Source: an uncultured cyanobacterium (GTDB lineage: Bacteria > Cyanobacteriota > Cyanobacteriia > PCC-6307 > Cyanobiaceae). Taken from it: a stretch of DNA of 64,000 nucleotides. Both the position numbers and the translations under genes were made by a program. The first letter of the stretch is position 1. Every line of letters begins with the position of its first letter. The notes under the pieces are model-generated. The model was given only the letters and a program-made list of their open reading frames with translations. It made no database searches and was not told the origin of the DNA. The stretch spans positions 1-64,000 of the forward strand of contig CAIOCZ010000169.1 in assembly GCA_903856805.1 (NCBI GenBank), written 5' to 3'. This document shows positions 19,213-28,165 of the stretch, in pieces.

Positions 19213-19275
19213 CGTCACCAGGGCATTCCCAGTTCAACTTCCCGATCACCTCCCTGCTCCTGCAGGGTCCCTGCC

Positions 19276-19668
19276 ATGGCGAAGCCAGCCAAGAAAACAG
19301 GCCCCAAAAAGGCCAAGCGCAATGTCCCCAACGGGGTGGCGCACATCCAAAGCACCTTCAACAACACGATCGTGTCCATCACGGACACGGCCGGTGAAGT
19401 GATCAGTTGGTCGTCAGCCGGCGCCAGCGGATTTAAGGGCGCACGCAAGGGCACCCCTTTTGCGGCCCAGACCGCCGCCGAAGCCGCAGCCCGTCGAGCC
19501 CTCGAACAAGGCATGCGTCAGATTGAGGTTCTTGTTCGTGGTCCCGGTTCCGGTCGTGAAACCGCGATCCGTGCACTTCAGGTTGCCGGTCTCGAGATCA
19601 CCCTGATTCGCGACGTCACCCCTTTGCCTCACAACGGCTGTCGTCGGCCCAAGCGCCGCCGCGTCTGA
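19276..19668 (+). CDS. rpsK: Ribosomal protein uS11
   Basis: Small-subunit platform protein at the E site. It has 130 residues. It contains [37 protein letters not shown] and the C-terminal [18 protein letters not shown] with the universally conserved PHNGCR. rpsD does not follow, as is usual in cyanobacteria. Confidence 0.98.
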   Translation: MAKPAKKTGPKKAKRNVPNGVAHIQSTFNNTIVSITDTAGEVISWSSAGASGFKGARKGTPFAAQTAAEAAARRALEQGMRQIEVLVRGPGSGRETAIRALQVAGLEITLIRDVTPLPHNGCRRPKRRRV

Positions 19669-19720
19669 CGTCGTCGGGCCCAGCGCCCTTCGCTCTGTTC
19701 CTTTCTTTGCCTCCCAGACC

Positions 19721-20659
19721 GTGCTGCAATACCAGATCGATCGGGTCGAGCACCAGGTTGCCGACGACCGCTCCCTGACGGGCGTCTTCGTGATCGGCCC
19801 CCTCGATCGGGGCCAGGCCACCACCCTTGGCAATTCCCTGCGGAGGGTGCTGATCGGTGGCCTCGAAGGCAGTGCCATCACCGCCGTGCGCATCGCCGGT
19901 GTCAACCACGAATACGCCACTGTTCCCGGTGTCCGCGAGGATGTCCTGGACATCCTGCTCAACTGCAAATCAGTTCCTGTCACCAGCAGGAGCCGAGACA
20001 TGGAAATCGGCAGGTTGGTGGTGAATGGCCCCGCCACCGTCACCGCCTCGGACCTCCAATTCTCATCCCAGGTTCAGGTCATCGATGGGGAGCGCCCCAT
20101 TGCCACCGTCGCGGAAGGCCACAGCCTGGAGCTGGAAGTCCATGTGGAGCGGGGCATCGGGTATCGCCCAGTAGATCGCCACAACGAGGACACCAGCGCC
20201 ATCGATCTCCTCCAGATCGATGCGGTGTTCATGCCTGTTAAGCGAGTCAACTACAGCGTTGACGAAACCGCCGTAGGAGAAGGCGGTTCCGCCCGTGAGC
20301 GCCTGCGCCTCGAAATTGAGACCAACGGCAGCATTTCCCCCGACGACGCCATGGCCCAGGCGGCCAATCAGCTGATCGGCCTGTTCCAGCCCCTGGCCAG
20401 CCTCACGATGGCCGAAGAAGCGGGGATCGAGCCGGAACCTTCCGCCGAAGCCCAGATCCCCCTGGAGGAGTTGAACCTCTCCGTAAGGGCTTACAACTGC
20501 CTGAAGCGTGCCCAGGTGAACTCCGTTTCGGATCTGATGGGCTTCAGCTATGAAGACCTGCTCGAGATCAAGAACTTCGGCTCCAAGTCAGCCGATGAGG
20601 TCATCGAAGCGCTTGAGCGCATCGGTATCTCCCTCCCCCAGAGCCGCACCAGCGCCTGA
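19721..20659 (+). CDS. rpoA: RNA polymerase alpha subunit
   Basis: Assembly platform of RNA polymerase. It has 312 residues from GTG 19721. The N-terminal dimerisation domain contains [19 protein letters not shown]. The C-terminal domain contains [19 protein letters not shown], then [19 protein letters not shown], with the residues that contact UP elements and activators. It lies between rpsK and rplQ in the standard order. Confidence 0.98.
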   Translation: MLQYQIDRVEHQVADDRSLTGVFVIGPLDRGQATTLGNSLRRVLIGGLEGSAITAVRIAGVNHEYATVPGVREDVLDILLNCKSVPVTSRSRDMEIGRLVVNGPATVTASDLQFSSQVQVIDGERPIATVAEGHSLELEVHVERGIGYRPVDRHNEDTSAIDLLQIDAVFMPVKRVNYSVDETAVGEGGSARERLRLEIETNGSISPDDAMAQAANQLIGLFQPLASLTMAEEAGIEPEPSAEAQIPLEELNLSVRAYNCLKRAQVNSVSDLMGFSYEDLLEIKNFGSKSADEVIEALERIGISLPQSRTSA

Positions 20660-20696
20660 TCCCCTCCATAACCTTCCTCGACCAAGGTCCTGAACC

Positions 20697-21047
20697 ATGC
20701 GACACCAATGCCGCGTTCCCTTGCTGGGACGACCCGCCGACCAACGGAAAGCCATGCTGCGTGGCCTGACGACTCAATTGATTCGCGAAGGTCGCGTGAC
20801 GACGACCAAGGCCCGGGCCAAGGCCCTCCGCGATGAAGCCGAGCGGATGATCTCCCTTGCCAAGGAAGGTAGTTTGGCTGCCCGACGTCGGGCGATCGGC
20901 TACATCTACGACAAGCAACTGGTTCATGCCCTGTTCGACAAGGCACAAGACCGTTATGGAGATCGCAACGGCGGTTATACCCGTATCATCCGAACCGTGC
21001 CACGCCGCGGTGACAATGCCGAGATGGCAATCATCGAACTGGTCTGA
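20697..21047 (+). CDS. rplQ: Ribosomal protein bL17
   Basis: Large-subunit protein at the tunnel exit side. It has 116 residues, starting [20 protein letters not shown] (the usual RHxxxxxKLGRxxxHRxAxL pattern in a slightly altered form). [21 protein letters not shown] and the C-terminal [20 protein letters not shown] are typical. It ends the alpha operon core. Confidence 0.97.
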   Translation: MRHQCRVPLLGRPADQRKAMLRGLTTQLIREGRVTTTKARAKALRDEAERMISLAKEGSLAARRRAIGYIYDKQLVHALFDKAQDRYGDRNGGYTRIIRTVPRRGDNAEMAIIELV

Positions 21048-21085
21048 GCCTGGAATCCCAACTGATTCTCCAACCCTCGACTGCG

Positions 21086-21946
21086 ATGGTGAAGAAGGAC
21101 GATGATCACGCTGCTTGCTCAAGCGAGCTTCGTCGCATCGCCCTCTGCCTCCAGTACGAGGGTTCGGCGTTTCATGGCTGGCAACGCCAACCTCGCCAAC
21201 CCAGCGTGCAACAGACACTGGAAGAGGCGATCGAGGCCCTTGAAGATCACCGACCCGTGCATGCCATTGCCGCTGGACGCACGGACAGTGGTGTGCACGC
21301 TGCTGCTCAAGTGGTGCACTTCGACTGCCGAGGACCTATTCCCGCCGGGCGCTGGCCAAAGGCCCTCAACGGACGCTTGCCAGCCACGATCCGCGTCCGT
21401 GCGGCCTCAGCCGTACCGCCCCATTGGCATGCCTGTTTTTCTGCACGCTATCGGCGCTACAGATACACCATTTATAACGGTTGCGCGCCCAATCTTTTCC
21501 TGGCCCCTTGGAGCTGGCATCGCTACCGTCATCGGCTAGATGAGCAAGCCATGGATCTCGCGCTGCGCAGCATGCTCGGTCACCATGACTTTGCCGCCTT
21601 TCAGAAAGCTGGGAGCCATCGTGCCCACAGTCGCACCACCGTTCAGGAGGTCATTCTTGAGCGACAGGGTGATCTGCTGATCGCGGAACTGCAGGCCACC
21701 GGATTTCTGTATGGCATGGTCCGTCTGGTGATGGGCCAACTGGTGGCAGTGGGAGAGGGACGTCTCAGTCCACAGCAATTCACAGACCGATGGGTCAACC
21801 GGGCCCGGCAGGAGGTGAAAGAAGCCGCTCCGCCCCAGGGCCTCTGCCTGCTGCGGGTGGGGTACCCAGAGCCGGTGTTCCCAGAGAGGGCCTGGTATGA
21901 TTGCCAACCGCGGTATCAACTGGCTTCGTCCGATCCGCCGGACTAG
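21086..21946 (+). CDS. truA: tRNA pseudouridine(38-40) synthase TruA
   Basis: Modifies uridines 38-40 in the tRNA anticodon stem-loop. It has 286 residues. The catalytic aspartate is D67 in [11 protein letters not shown]. The [15 protein letters not shown] opening and the [18 protein letters not shown] block match the family. It follows rplQ by 38 bases, the frequent rplQ-truA-rplM-rpsI order. The ATG at 21086 is the first start in the frame. Confidence 0.96.
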   Translation: MVKKDDDHAACSSELRRIALCLQYEGSAFHGWQRQPRQPSVQQTLEEAIEALEDHRPVHAIAAGRTDSGVHAAAQVVHFDCRGPIPAGRWPKALNGRLPATIRVRAASAVPPHWHACFSARYRRYRYTIYNGCAPNLFLAPWSWHRYRHRLDEQAMDLALRSMLGHHDFAAFQKAGSHRAHSRTTVQEVILERQGDLLIAELQATGFLYGMVRLVMGQLVAVGEGRLSPQQFTDRWVNRARQEVKEAAPPQGLCLLRVGYPEPVFPERAWYDCQPRYQLASSDPPD

Positions 21947-22038
21947 CCAGCCTGATTCCACCCCTTTCCAAGGGTCAGCCGCACCAGCCCACCGCTTCCC
22001 CGGCCTGTCGTCCTGAAAAGGTCCGGACCACGGCGCGG

Positions 22039-22044
22039 TAGGGT
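22039..22044 (+). promoter_or_regulatory. Candidate -10 hexamer for rplM
   Basis: TAGGGT lies 147 bases before the rplM ATG in the 244-base gap after truA. If used, it gives a long structured leader containing the competing hairpins at 22107-22137. No clear -35. Confidence 0.3.
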
Positions 22045-22106
22045 CATTCCATCCGTTCCCTTCCATCCCCGCCCGCACCGGCGGCGAAGGAGGTAACTCC
22101 GACGGC

Positions 22107-22137
22107 AGCCAGACACCTTTTCAGGTTCAACCTGGCT
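22107..22137 (+). promoter_or_regulatory. Mutually exclusive hairpins in the rplM leader
   Basis: The palindrome CAGGTT-C-AACCTG (22122-22134) can fold locally. AGCCAG (22107-22112) can instead pair with CTGGCT (22132-22137). Both pairings use the same CTG, so only one can form. It sits 53 bases before the rplM start. In E. coli this operon is autoregulated by L13; a comparable role here is inference. Confidence 0.35.
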
Positions 22138-22190
22138 TCCGTTTGTCCCTGACTGCCGCTGCCATCGTCAGCCGCTGCCCCTTTAGGCGC

Positions 22191-22643
22191 ATGAACAAGA
22201 CTCCCCTTCCCTCCACCGATTTGCTCGACCGACAGTGGTATGTGGTCGATGCGGCAGATCAAACCCTCGGTCGCCTGGCCAGTGAAGTGGCCCAGGTGCT
22301 GCGGGGCAAGAACAAGCCCACATTCACCCCCCATCTCGACACCGGCGACTTCGTTGTCGTGATCAATGCGGAAAAGGTCCGGGTCAGTGGCAACAAACCC
22401 ACCCAGAAACTTTACCGTCGTCATTCCGGCCGGCCCGGTGGCATGAAGACCGAGACCTTCGCCCATCTCCAGGCTCGTCTGCCAGAGCGGATCATCGAAA
22501 AGGCTGTCAAAGGGATGCTCCCCCACAACGCCCTCGGTCGGCAGCTGTTCCGCAAGCTGAAGGTCTACAAGGGTGCCGAGCACCCCCATGCAGCCCAGCA
22601 ACCCCAGGCTCTAGCCCTCGATCCCGCCGCCGCCGCCCAATGA
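22191..22643 (+). CDS. rplM: Ribosomal protein uL13
   Basis: Early-assembly large-subunit protein. It has 150 residues from ATG 22191 ([20 protein letters not shown]). It contains [19 protein letters not shown], then [20 protein letters not shown] and [24 protein letters not shown] start 48 bases upstream in frame adds unrelated sequence. Its last four bases overlap the rpsI ATG (ATGA), so the pair is coupled. Confidence 0.97.
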   Translation: MNKTPLPSTDLLDRQWYVVDAADQTLGRLASEVAQVLRGKNKPTFTPHLDTGDFVVVINAEKVRVSGNKPTQKLYRRHSGRPGGMKTETFAHLQARLPERIIEKAVKGMLPHNALGRQLFRKLKVYKGAEHPHAAQQPQALALDPAAAAQ

Positions 22644-23047
22644 CCAGCACCAGCAATCGCGTCGTTTATTGGGGCACCGGTCGCCGCAAGACCGCCGTGG
22701 CCCGTGTTCGTATCGTTCCGGGCACCGGAAGCGTCACCATCAACGGCCGACCAGGGGACAACTACCTCAATTACAATCCGGTGTACTTGGCGGCGGTTAA
22801 AGCTCCTCTGCAGACCCTTGGTCTGCTCGCTCAGTACGACCTCTTGGTCAACGTTCGCGGCGGCGGCCTCACCGGCCAAGCCGATGCCATCAAGCAGGGT
22901 GCTGCACGGGCTTTGTGCGAACTGTCTCCCGACAATCGCAAGCCCCTCAAAGTTGAGGGTCACCTCAGCCGGGACCCACGGGCCAAGGAGCGCCGCAAGT
23001 ACGGTCTCAAAAAAGCCCGCAAAGCTCCTCAGTTCTCCAAGCGCTGA
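22640..23047 (+). CDS. rpsI: Ribosomal protein uS9
   Basis: Small-subunit protein whose C-terminal tail touches the P-site tRNA. It has 135 residues. It contains [20 protein letters not shown] and the C-terminal [22 protein letters not shown], ending in the conserved Lys-Arg that contacts tRNA. Coupled to rplM by an ATGA overlap. Confidence 0.98.
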   Translation: MTSTSNRVVYWGTGRRKTAVARVRIVPGTGSVTINGRPGDNYLNYNPVYLAAVKAPLQTLGLLAQYDLLVNVRGGGLTGQADAIKQGAARALCELSPDNRKPLKVEGHLSRDPRAKERRKYGLKKARKAPQFSKR

Positions 23048-23055
23048 TTCACGTC

Positions 23056-23316
23056 ATGCCAAAGGCCGACATCCATCCCACTTGGTACCCAGATGCCAAG
23101 GTCATCTGCAACGGACAAGTGGTCATGACCACTGGCTCCACCCAACCCGAAATCAACGTGGACGTGTGGAGTGGGAATCACCCCTTCTACACCGGAACCC
23201 AGAAGATCCTGGACACCGAAGGACGCGTCGATCGTTTTATGCGCAAATACGGCATGGGCGGCGCCGACAGCGCCACTGCAGCGAAGACCCCCGAGTCTCC
23301 CCAAGCCAACCCCTGA
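23056..23316 (+). CDS. rpmE: Ribosomal protein bL31, zinc-free type
   Basis: Intersubunit bridge protein. It has 86 residues, starting MPKADIHPTWYPDAKVICNG. It contains NVDVWSGNHPFYTGTQK and GRVDRFMRKYG. Only one cysteine is present, so the CxxC zinc pair is absent (C- form). The C-terminal 15 residues are a Pro/Ala-rich tail. A terminator follows. Confidence 0.97.
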   Translation: MPKADIHPTWYPDAKVICNGQVVMTTGSTQPEINVDVWSGNHPFYTGTQKILDTEGRVDRFMRKYGMGGADSATAAKTPESPQANP

Positions 23317-23338
23317 TTCAGCCCCAACGGCCCTCTTT

Positions 23339-23371
23339 GGCCGGATGCCTCACCGGCATCCGGCCGTTTTT
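23339..23371 (+). terminator. Rho-independent terminator after rpmE
   Basis: An 11-bp perfect stem GGCCGGATGCC / GGCATCCGGCC with a 5-base loop is followed by GTTTTT. It ends 24 bases before the prfA start, so prfA needs its own promoter or read-through. Confidence 0.85.
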
Positions 23372-23394
23372 GTTGGCCGACGCCGACACTCCGC

Positions 23395-24510
23395 ATGGAC
23401 CCTGCCCTGCTCAGCGAACGACTAGAGACCGCCTGTCGCACGTTCGAAACCCTCGAACGACAACTGGCCGATCCCGCCGTCACAGCCGATCCAGCCCAGT
23501 TACTCACCATTGCCAGAGAGCGGGCGCGTCTAGAACCCATGGTCGAGGACTACCGACACCTTCAAAAACTCGAACAGGAGCAGCAAGACACCCGCCATCT
23601 CCTCAAGGAACAACGCGGAGAAAGCGCTGGGGAGGAACTAGCCATGCTGGCGGCTGAAGAATTAATACGACTGGACCAAGGCATCAGCATGCTCCGCCAG
23701 CGCCTCACCCTGGCCCTGCTGCCCTCCGATCCCCGTGACAGTCGCAGCGTGATGCTTGAAATCAGGGCCGGCGCTGGCGGCGATGAAGCTTGCCTCTGGG
23801 CCGGAGATCTAGCAAGGATGTACGAACGCTTCGCGATGAACGCCGGATGGCACGTCCAAGCCGTGAGCGCCTCTGAAGCCGATCTCGGAGGATTCCGGGA
23901 GTTAATCCTCGCCATTCGTGGCGAATCCGTGTTTAGCCGCCTGAAATTCGAAGCCGGGGTGCACCGTGTCCAGCGGGTGCCAACCACCGAAGCCCAGGGC
24001 CGGGTCCATACCTCCACGGCGACCGTCGCAGTGATGCCGGAAGCCGACCCGGTTGAAGTCCAGATCGACCCTGGCGACCTGGACATCAGCACCGCTCGAT
24101 CCGGTGGAGCAGGCGGTCAAAACGTGAACAAAGTGGAGACCGCCGTGGACCTGCTGCACAAGCCGACAGGCATCAGGGTCTTCTGCACCCAGGAGCGTTC
24201 TCAGTTACAAAACCGAGAGCGCGCTCTTGAAATCCTGCGAGCCAAACTGTACGAACGCCAATTAGCTGAAGCGGCCGCAGAGGAGAGCTCCGCACGACGG
24301 GCCCAGGTGGGTAGTGGGGATCGAAGCGAAAAGATTCGGACCTATAATTACAAAGATAATCGCCTCACCGACCATCGGCTTGGCCGCAATTTTTCACTAG
24401 AACCTGCCCTCAATGGCCTGCTCGAAGAATTGATTGAGGCTTGCATCGCCTCCGAACAACGCCATCAACTCGAACAACTGGCCCTTGAAGCCAGCGGAGG
24501 GGCAGGCTGA
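23395..24510 (+). CDS. prfA: Peptide chain release factor 1
   Basis: Terminates translation at UAA and UAG. It has 371 residues. The catalytic GGQ is at about 240-242 ([17 protein letters not shown]). The stop-codon-reading tripeptide position is Pro-Thr-Thr in [14 protein letters not shown], a PxT variant of the E. coli PAT. The N-terminal coiled coil is normal. Follows rpmE as in many cyanobacteria, and is convergent with the HNH gene (stops adjacent). Confidence 0.96.
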   Translation: MDPALLSERLETACRTFETLERQLADPAVTADPAQLLTIARERARLEPMVEDYRHLQKLEQEQQDTRHLLKEQRGESAGEELAMLAAEELIRLDQGISMLRQRLTLALLPSDPRDSRSVMLEIRAGAGGDEACLWAGDLARMYERFAMNAGWHVQAVSASEADLGGFRELILAIRGESVFSRLKFEAGVHRVQRVPTTEAQGRVHTSTATVAVMPEADPVEVQIDPGDLDISTARSGGAGGQNVNKVETAVDLLHKPTGIRVFCTQERSQLQNRERALEILRAKLYERQLAEAAAEESSARRAQVGSGDRSEKIRTYNYKDNRLTDHRLGRNFSLEPALNGLLEELIEACIASEQRHQLEQLALEASGGAG

Positions 24511-25011
24511 TCAAGAACCAATCATGTATTTCGCCCACTCTTGGTGGCGGCCAGAGCGCATCTGACGGCTGGCTTCAAAGGTAAGTGTGCTCAAGGGACG
24601 GTGGGGTTCACGCCGCAACACCATGCCGGCTTCGCGGGGGGTGCGGCTTCCCTTTCGCACGTTGCAAGTAAGACAGGCTGTGGTGACATTCTCCCAGAGA
24701 TCAGCGCCACCACGACTTCGGGGGAACACATGATCAATGGACAAGCAATCTACTGTGGTACCGCAATACTGACAAGCGTACCCGTCACGCTGGAACACAT
24801 TCCGTCGGGTGAGCGGGATCTGGCGGTAAGGAACGCGGACGAACTGGCGCAGGCGAATCACCGTAGGCCTGAACGTCTGGGGACGTATTTCCTGATCGCA
24901 GTCGTGTTCAAGGCCCTCGGCTTTGCCTTTAATCAGCATCACCATCGCCCGTCGCCACGTCGTGATGTTCAAGGGCTCGTAGGACGCATTGAGAACAAGA
25001 ACGGGGCCCAT
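24511..25011 (-). CDS. HNH endonuclease family protein
   Basis: Stand-alone HNH-fold protein of about 166 residues, widely conserved in cyanobacteria. The zinc cysteine pairs are visible as ACQYCG and ACLTCNVRKGS, with the catalytic SIDHVFPRSRGGADLWENV between them. ATG 25011 is chosen because AGGGGAG lies six bases upstream and the conserved VLVLNASYEPLNITTWRRA begins there; the frame is open much further but would run into alr. It is not associated with any visible mobile element. Function in the host unknown; a housekeeping rather than homing role is suggested by conservation. Confidence 0.85.
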   Translation of the reverse strand: MGPVLVLNASYEPLNITTWRRAMVMLIKGKAEGLEHDCDQEIRPQTFRPTVIRLRQFVRVPYRQIPLTRRNVFQRDGYACQYCGTTVDCLSIDHVFPRSRGGADLWENVTTACLTCNVRKGSRTPREAGMVLRREPHRPLSTLTFEASRQMRSGRHQEWAKYMIGS

Positions 25012-25090
25012 GCCAGCTCCCCTAATCCGCGGCATGCTAGAGGGCATCGGACGCATCGCATGGTGTCCTTCGACGCCAAGCGTCTTCGGC

Positions 25091-26308
25091 ATGACCCGCA
25101 TCCCCCTCTCTTCAGCACCAGAACCCCATGAAACCGGCCGGTGCCGGCATCGGGCCTGGGTGGAAGTGAGCACGGAAGCCATTCGGGCTAACGCCGCCAA
25201 CCTGCGGGAGATGTTGGCTGCTGAGACTGAGCTGATGGCCGTGGTCAAAGCCGATGGCTATGGCCATGGAGCCGTGCCGGTAGCGAAGGCAGCCCTCGCT
25301 GGCGGAGCCAGTTGTTTCGGGGTGGCCACCTTGGCCGAGGGGGTGCAATTACGGAGGGCCGGCATGAGCTCCCCCGTTCTGGTCCTCGGCAATCTGACCC
25401 AGGTAGAAGAGCTCCGGAGCTGCCTGCGCTGGCAGCTGATGCCCACGATCAGCTCAATGCGCGAAGCCTTGCTGTGCCAGAACCTGGCCGATGGCAGCGG
25501 TCGCCGCATGGCCGTGCAGCTCAAGCTGGACACGGGCATGGCCAGGCTTGGTGCTGATTGGCAGGAGGGAGCAAGGATGGTGGCGGCCCTGCAAGATCTG
25601 GAAGCCATCCAGTTGGCCGGCCTCTATTCCCATCTGGCCGATGCCGATGCCGATCCTCAAAGCGATGCGGGGCTCACCCGATTGCAGCATCGACGTTTCG
25701 AGGAGGTCCTGGCCAGCCTGCAGCAACAGCAGTTAGAAAGCGGCTGTCGTCATCTGGCCAATTCGGCTGGCACCCTGAGCGGCCGACACCATCACTACGA
25801 CATGGTCCGAGTGGGTCTGGCTCTCTATGGCCATGCGCCTGCCCCACACCTGGCCAAGGTGGTGCCTCTGCAACCGGCCATGCAGGTTCACGCCCGCGTC
25901 ACCCTGATCCGCTCCGTGGCCGCCGGCGTAGGCGTGAGCTATGGGCATGGCTTTCGCACCACACGGCCCAGTCGCCTAGCCGTGGTGGCCATCGGCTATG
26001 CCGATGGAGTGCCTCGCCTCCTGTCCAATCGCCTGGAGGTGGTGCACCGGGGCCAGAGACTGCCCCAGGTGGGTGCAATCACCATGGATCAACTGGTCGT
26101 GGATGCCACTGAGGCCCCTGGGCTGGAGGTGGGGGCCGTCGTGACCCTTTTGGGGGAACAAGGGGGCGTCGCCATCACGCCGGCTGAATGGAGCGAGCGT
26201 TGTGGAACGATCCCATGGGAGATCCTGTGCGGCTTCAAACACCGCCTGCCCCGCCTTGGCCTCGCCCCTGGGGAAAGCGGAGCGGCGAAGAACGAACCAG
26301 AGGACTGA
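25091..26308 (+). CDS. alr: Alanine racemase
   Basis: PLP enzyme supplying D-alanine for peptidoglycan. It has 405 residues. The PLP lysine is K53 in AVVKADGYGHGA, and the second catalytic base is Tyr at about 284 in VSYGHGF. ATG 25091 is chosen because the frame before it is non-homologous. It is divergent from the HNH gene, with 79 bases between the starts. The tRNA-Ser gene follows 19 bases after the stop. Confidence 0.95.
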   Translation: MTRIPLSSAPEPHETGRCRHRAWVEVSTEAIRANAANLREMLAAETELMAVVKADGYGHGAVPVAKAALAGGASCFGVATLAEGVQLRRAGMSSPVLVLGNLTQVEELRSCLRWQLMPTISSMREALLCQNLADGSGRRMAVQLKLDTGMARLGADWQEGARMVAALQDLEAIQLAGLYSHLADADADPQSDAGLTRLQHRRFEEVLASLQQQQLESGCRHLANSAGTLSGRHHHYDMVRVGLALYGHAPAPHLAKVVPLQPAMQVHARVTLIRSVAAGVGVSYGHGFRTTRPSRLAVVAIGYADGVPRLLSNRLEVVHRGQRLPQVGAITMDQLVVDATEAPGLEVGAVVTLLGEQGGVAITPAEWSERCGTIPWEILCGFKHRLPRLGLAPGESGAAKNEPED

Positions 26309-26327
26309 TAAGCTCCTAGAGCCCCCT

Positions 26328-26416
26328 GGAGAGGTGGCTGAGTGGTTGAAAGCGGCTCCCTGCTAAGGAGTTACAGGAGGCAACTTCTGTCGAGGGTTCG
26401 AATCCCTCCCTCTCCG
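26328..26416 (+). tRNA. tRNA-Ser (anticodon GCU)
   Basis: Eighty-nine bases with a long variable arm. The acceptor arms GGAGAGG and CCTCTCC are followed by discriminator G. The anticodon loop CTGCTAA carries GCU. The T arm has GGTTCGAATCC. CCA is not encoded. Confidence 0.97.
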
Positions 26417-26433
26417 TTCCCCAAAATTTTGAG

Positions 26434-27384
26434 TCATCGGTTCAAGGTCTGATCAACCCCAGTCACCGGAGTTTGTTGACTGAGCACGCGGCAGCCGTGA
26501 ACGAGCCCATGACCAATAGCCGGAAAAAGGTGTTGATCATGCGCCCAGGCTCCGCTCTCCACCATTGCCACCAACAACATGGGAGCCTCGCCGTGGATTT
26601 CCAGATAGGCCGCCTCCTGCCGGGTCCGCGCCCCGAAGTCCCGGGAATGCCATAGACGGCAACCGATCGCCAGATTTTCGGCCAACGAACCCTTCAGCGG
26701 GGCTTCGCTGGGGTGAGCCAGCAGCTCCCCCATCCGCCCGCAGGCTGGAGGAGAAACCAGCACTCCTCCAATCACGGCGAGGAACAGCCGAGCAAGAGCC
26801 TCGCTACTGAAGCGATTACGATTTTCGCCATTGGGGCCCGTGAAGTCAGCCTCGCGGCCATAAGGCGCCTGCGCCCAAGTCTTCTGGCAAGCATTGCAGC
26901 CCTGCAATTCCGGCCAGCCAAGCTGAATCATCCAATCATTGACCAACTGGCGCTGTCGGATCCACATGGGCTGACGTGGGACCGGCAGGGAAGGGCCGCT
27001 GGTGGTGCCGCTGAGCAAATCCACCACCAGACTGGTGGCATCAGGACAGCCATGGCGAACCATGGCAGCCATGGCACGGCGCAGCTCGGGTGACTCCTGC
27101 AACCACTGACGCTGCAACCAGGCCTCGCACGCCACCAGATAAACGAGGTGCACCAAGGAGCCCGGATCCCGCAAACGTTCACCGCCCCAGCTGGCCCCTG
27201 CAACGGGCAAGCCCCAAAAGGCCTCAGGCGTCAACCGCCCCCCCCGACCAACGATCGATTCGGGAAAACGCAGCCAGGTGATGGACAGGACCCGTCCCAA
27301 TCCCGAGCGACCCTGCCGCTCACAGTCCAACACCAGATCCCCGAGGAGCTGTTGCATGGCCGGATCCGGGCTGTAGAACGCCAT
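26434..27384 (-). CDS. Serine-hydrolase-like protein with degenerate catalytic motifs
   Basis: The 316-residue product resembles a cyanobacterial family of class A beta-lactamase-like serine hydrolases through segments such as ATSLVVDLLSGTTSGP, RQRQLVNDWMIQLGWPEL and CQKTWAQAPYGRE. The expected SxxK motif reads SLVH, the SxN position reads GCPDAT, and the K[TS]G-like site reads WHSRDF. The protein is therefore probably catalytically inactive or altered. There is no clear signal peptide. ATG 27384 matches the usual family start; an in-frame ATG at 27411 is the alternative. It is divergent from and nearly overlapping the NlpC/P60 gene. The family call is from memory, not a search. Confidence 0.55.
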   Translation of the reverse strand: MAFYSPDPAMQQLLGDLVLDCERQGRSGLGRVLSITWLRFPESIVGRGGRLTPEAFWGLPVAGASWGGERLRDPGSLVHLVYLVACEAWLQRQWLQESPELRRAMAAMVRHGCPDATSLVVDLLSGTTSGPSLPVPRQPMWIRQRQLVNDWMIQLGWPELQGCNACQKTWAQAPYGREADFTGPNGENRNRFSSEALARLFLAVIGGVLVSPPACGRMGELLAHPSEAPLKGSLAENLAIGCRLWHSRDFGARTRQEAAYLEIHGEAPMLLVAMVESGAWAHDQHLFPAIGHGLVHGCRVLSQQTPVTGVDQTLNR

Positions 27385-27401
27385 CACCGGCAACTCAGAC
27401 G

Positions 27402-28136
27402 ATGGCGACATTAGGCAACCTGGGACCCGACATCGCCCCCGCCCCAGGCCAAATCGTCAGACTTACCACCGGGGTCGACGCTTACAGCCGTTCCCAGGGC
27501 TCTGGCCTGGCTACCCAGGTGGCGGCAGGTCGCCACGCTCAACTACTGGATGGCACCGATTCCAAACGTCTGCGGGTGCGATTGCTGGAGGACGGTTACC
27601 CCTGCTGGCTGGAGCGCCGTGATTGGCAGGTGCATGGCCAGCCCGCAGAGCGTCCGACCCCAGCAGCCCTTCACCACGACAAGATCCGCCTCAGGCTGAA
27701 CCAGGTGCTGGACTTCTGTGAACAGGCGCGCTGCCTGCCCAATCGCTATCTTTGGGGCGGCAGCCTCGGACCAAATTTCGACTGCTCAGGCCTGATCCAG
27801 ACCGCCTTCGCCAGCGCCGGCATCTGGCTACCCCGAGACGCCTATCTCCAGGAGCGGTTCTGCCAACCTGTCGCCGTGCAGCCAGGCACCTACTACCTGC
27901 TTGAGCCAGGCGATCTGATTTTCTTCGGAACGGCCCAACGCTGCACCCATGTGGGCCTCCATCTCGGCGAAGGCCGATACGTCCACAGTTCCGGACAGGA
28001 ACATGGCCGCAACGGCATCGGCATCGATAACCTGCACCCCCAAAACCCAAATCCAGTGGCCAGCCATTACCGGGGCGAACTCCGGGGCGCCGGACGGGTC
28101 ATGCACAGCCACGATGGCAGCCCCCTGCCCCCTTAA
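27402..28136 (+). CDS. NlpC/P60 family cell-wall peptidase
   Basis: Cysteine peptidase acting on peptidoglycan stem peptides. It has 244 residues. An N-terminal SH3-like region (about 15-75) precedes the NlpC/P60 domain with Cys128 in NFDCSGLIQ, His183 in CTHVGLHL and His195 in RYVHSSG, a complete triad. There is no obvious signal peptide. The start codon lies only 17 bases from the divergent neighbour's start, so the two promoters would have to lie inside each other's coding sequence. Confidence 0.88.
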   Translation: MATLGNLGPDIAPAPGQIVRLTTGVDAYSRSQGSGLATQVAAGRHAQLLDGTDSKRLRVRLLEDGYPCWLERRDWQVHGQPAERPTPAALHHDKIRLRLNQVLDFCEQARCLPNRYLWGGSLGPNFDCSGLIQTAFASAGIWLPRDAYLQERFCQPVAVQPGTYYLLEPGDLIFFGTAQRCTHVGLHLGEGRYVHSSGQEHGRNGIGIDNLHPQNPNPVASHYRGELRGAGRVMHSHDGSPLPP

Positions 28137-28165
28137 GTTCATGGCACCTTGCACGCCGCTAGGCC

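Noticed and set aside
23187-23657. Open frames across the rpmE end, terminator and prfA start.
   Set aside because: They run through a clear terminator and conserved genes in other frames.
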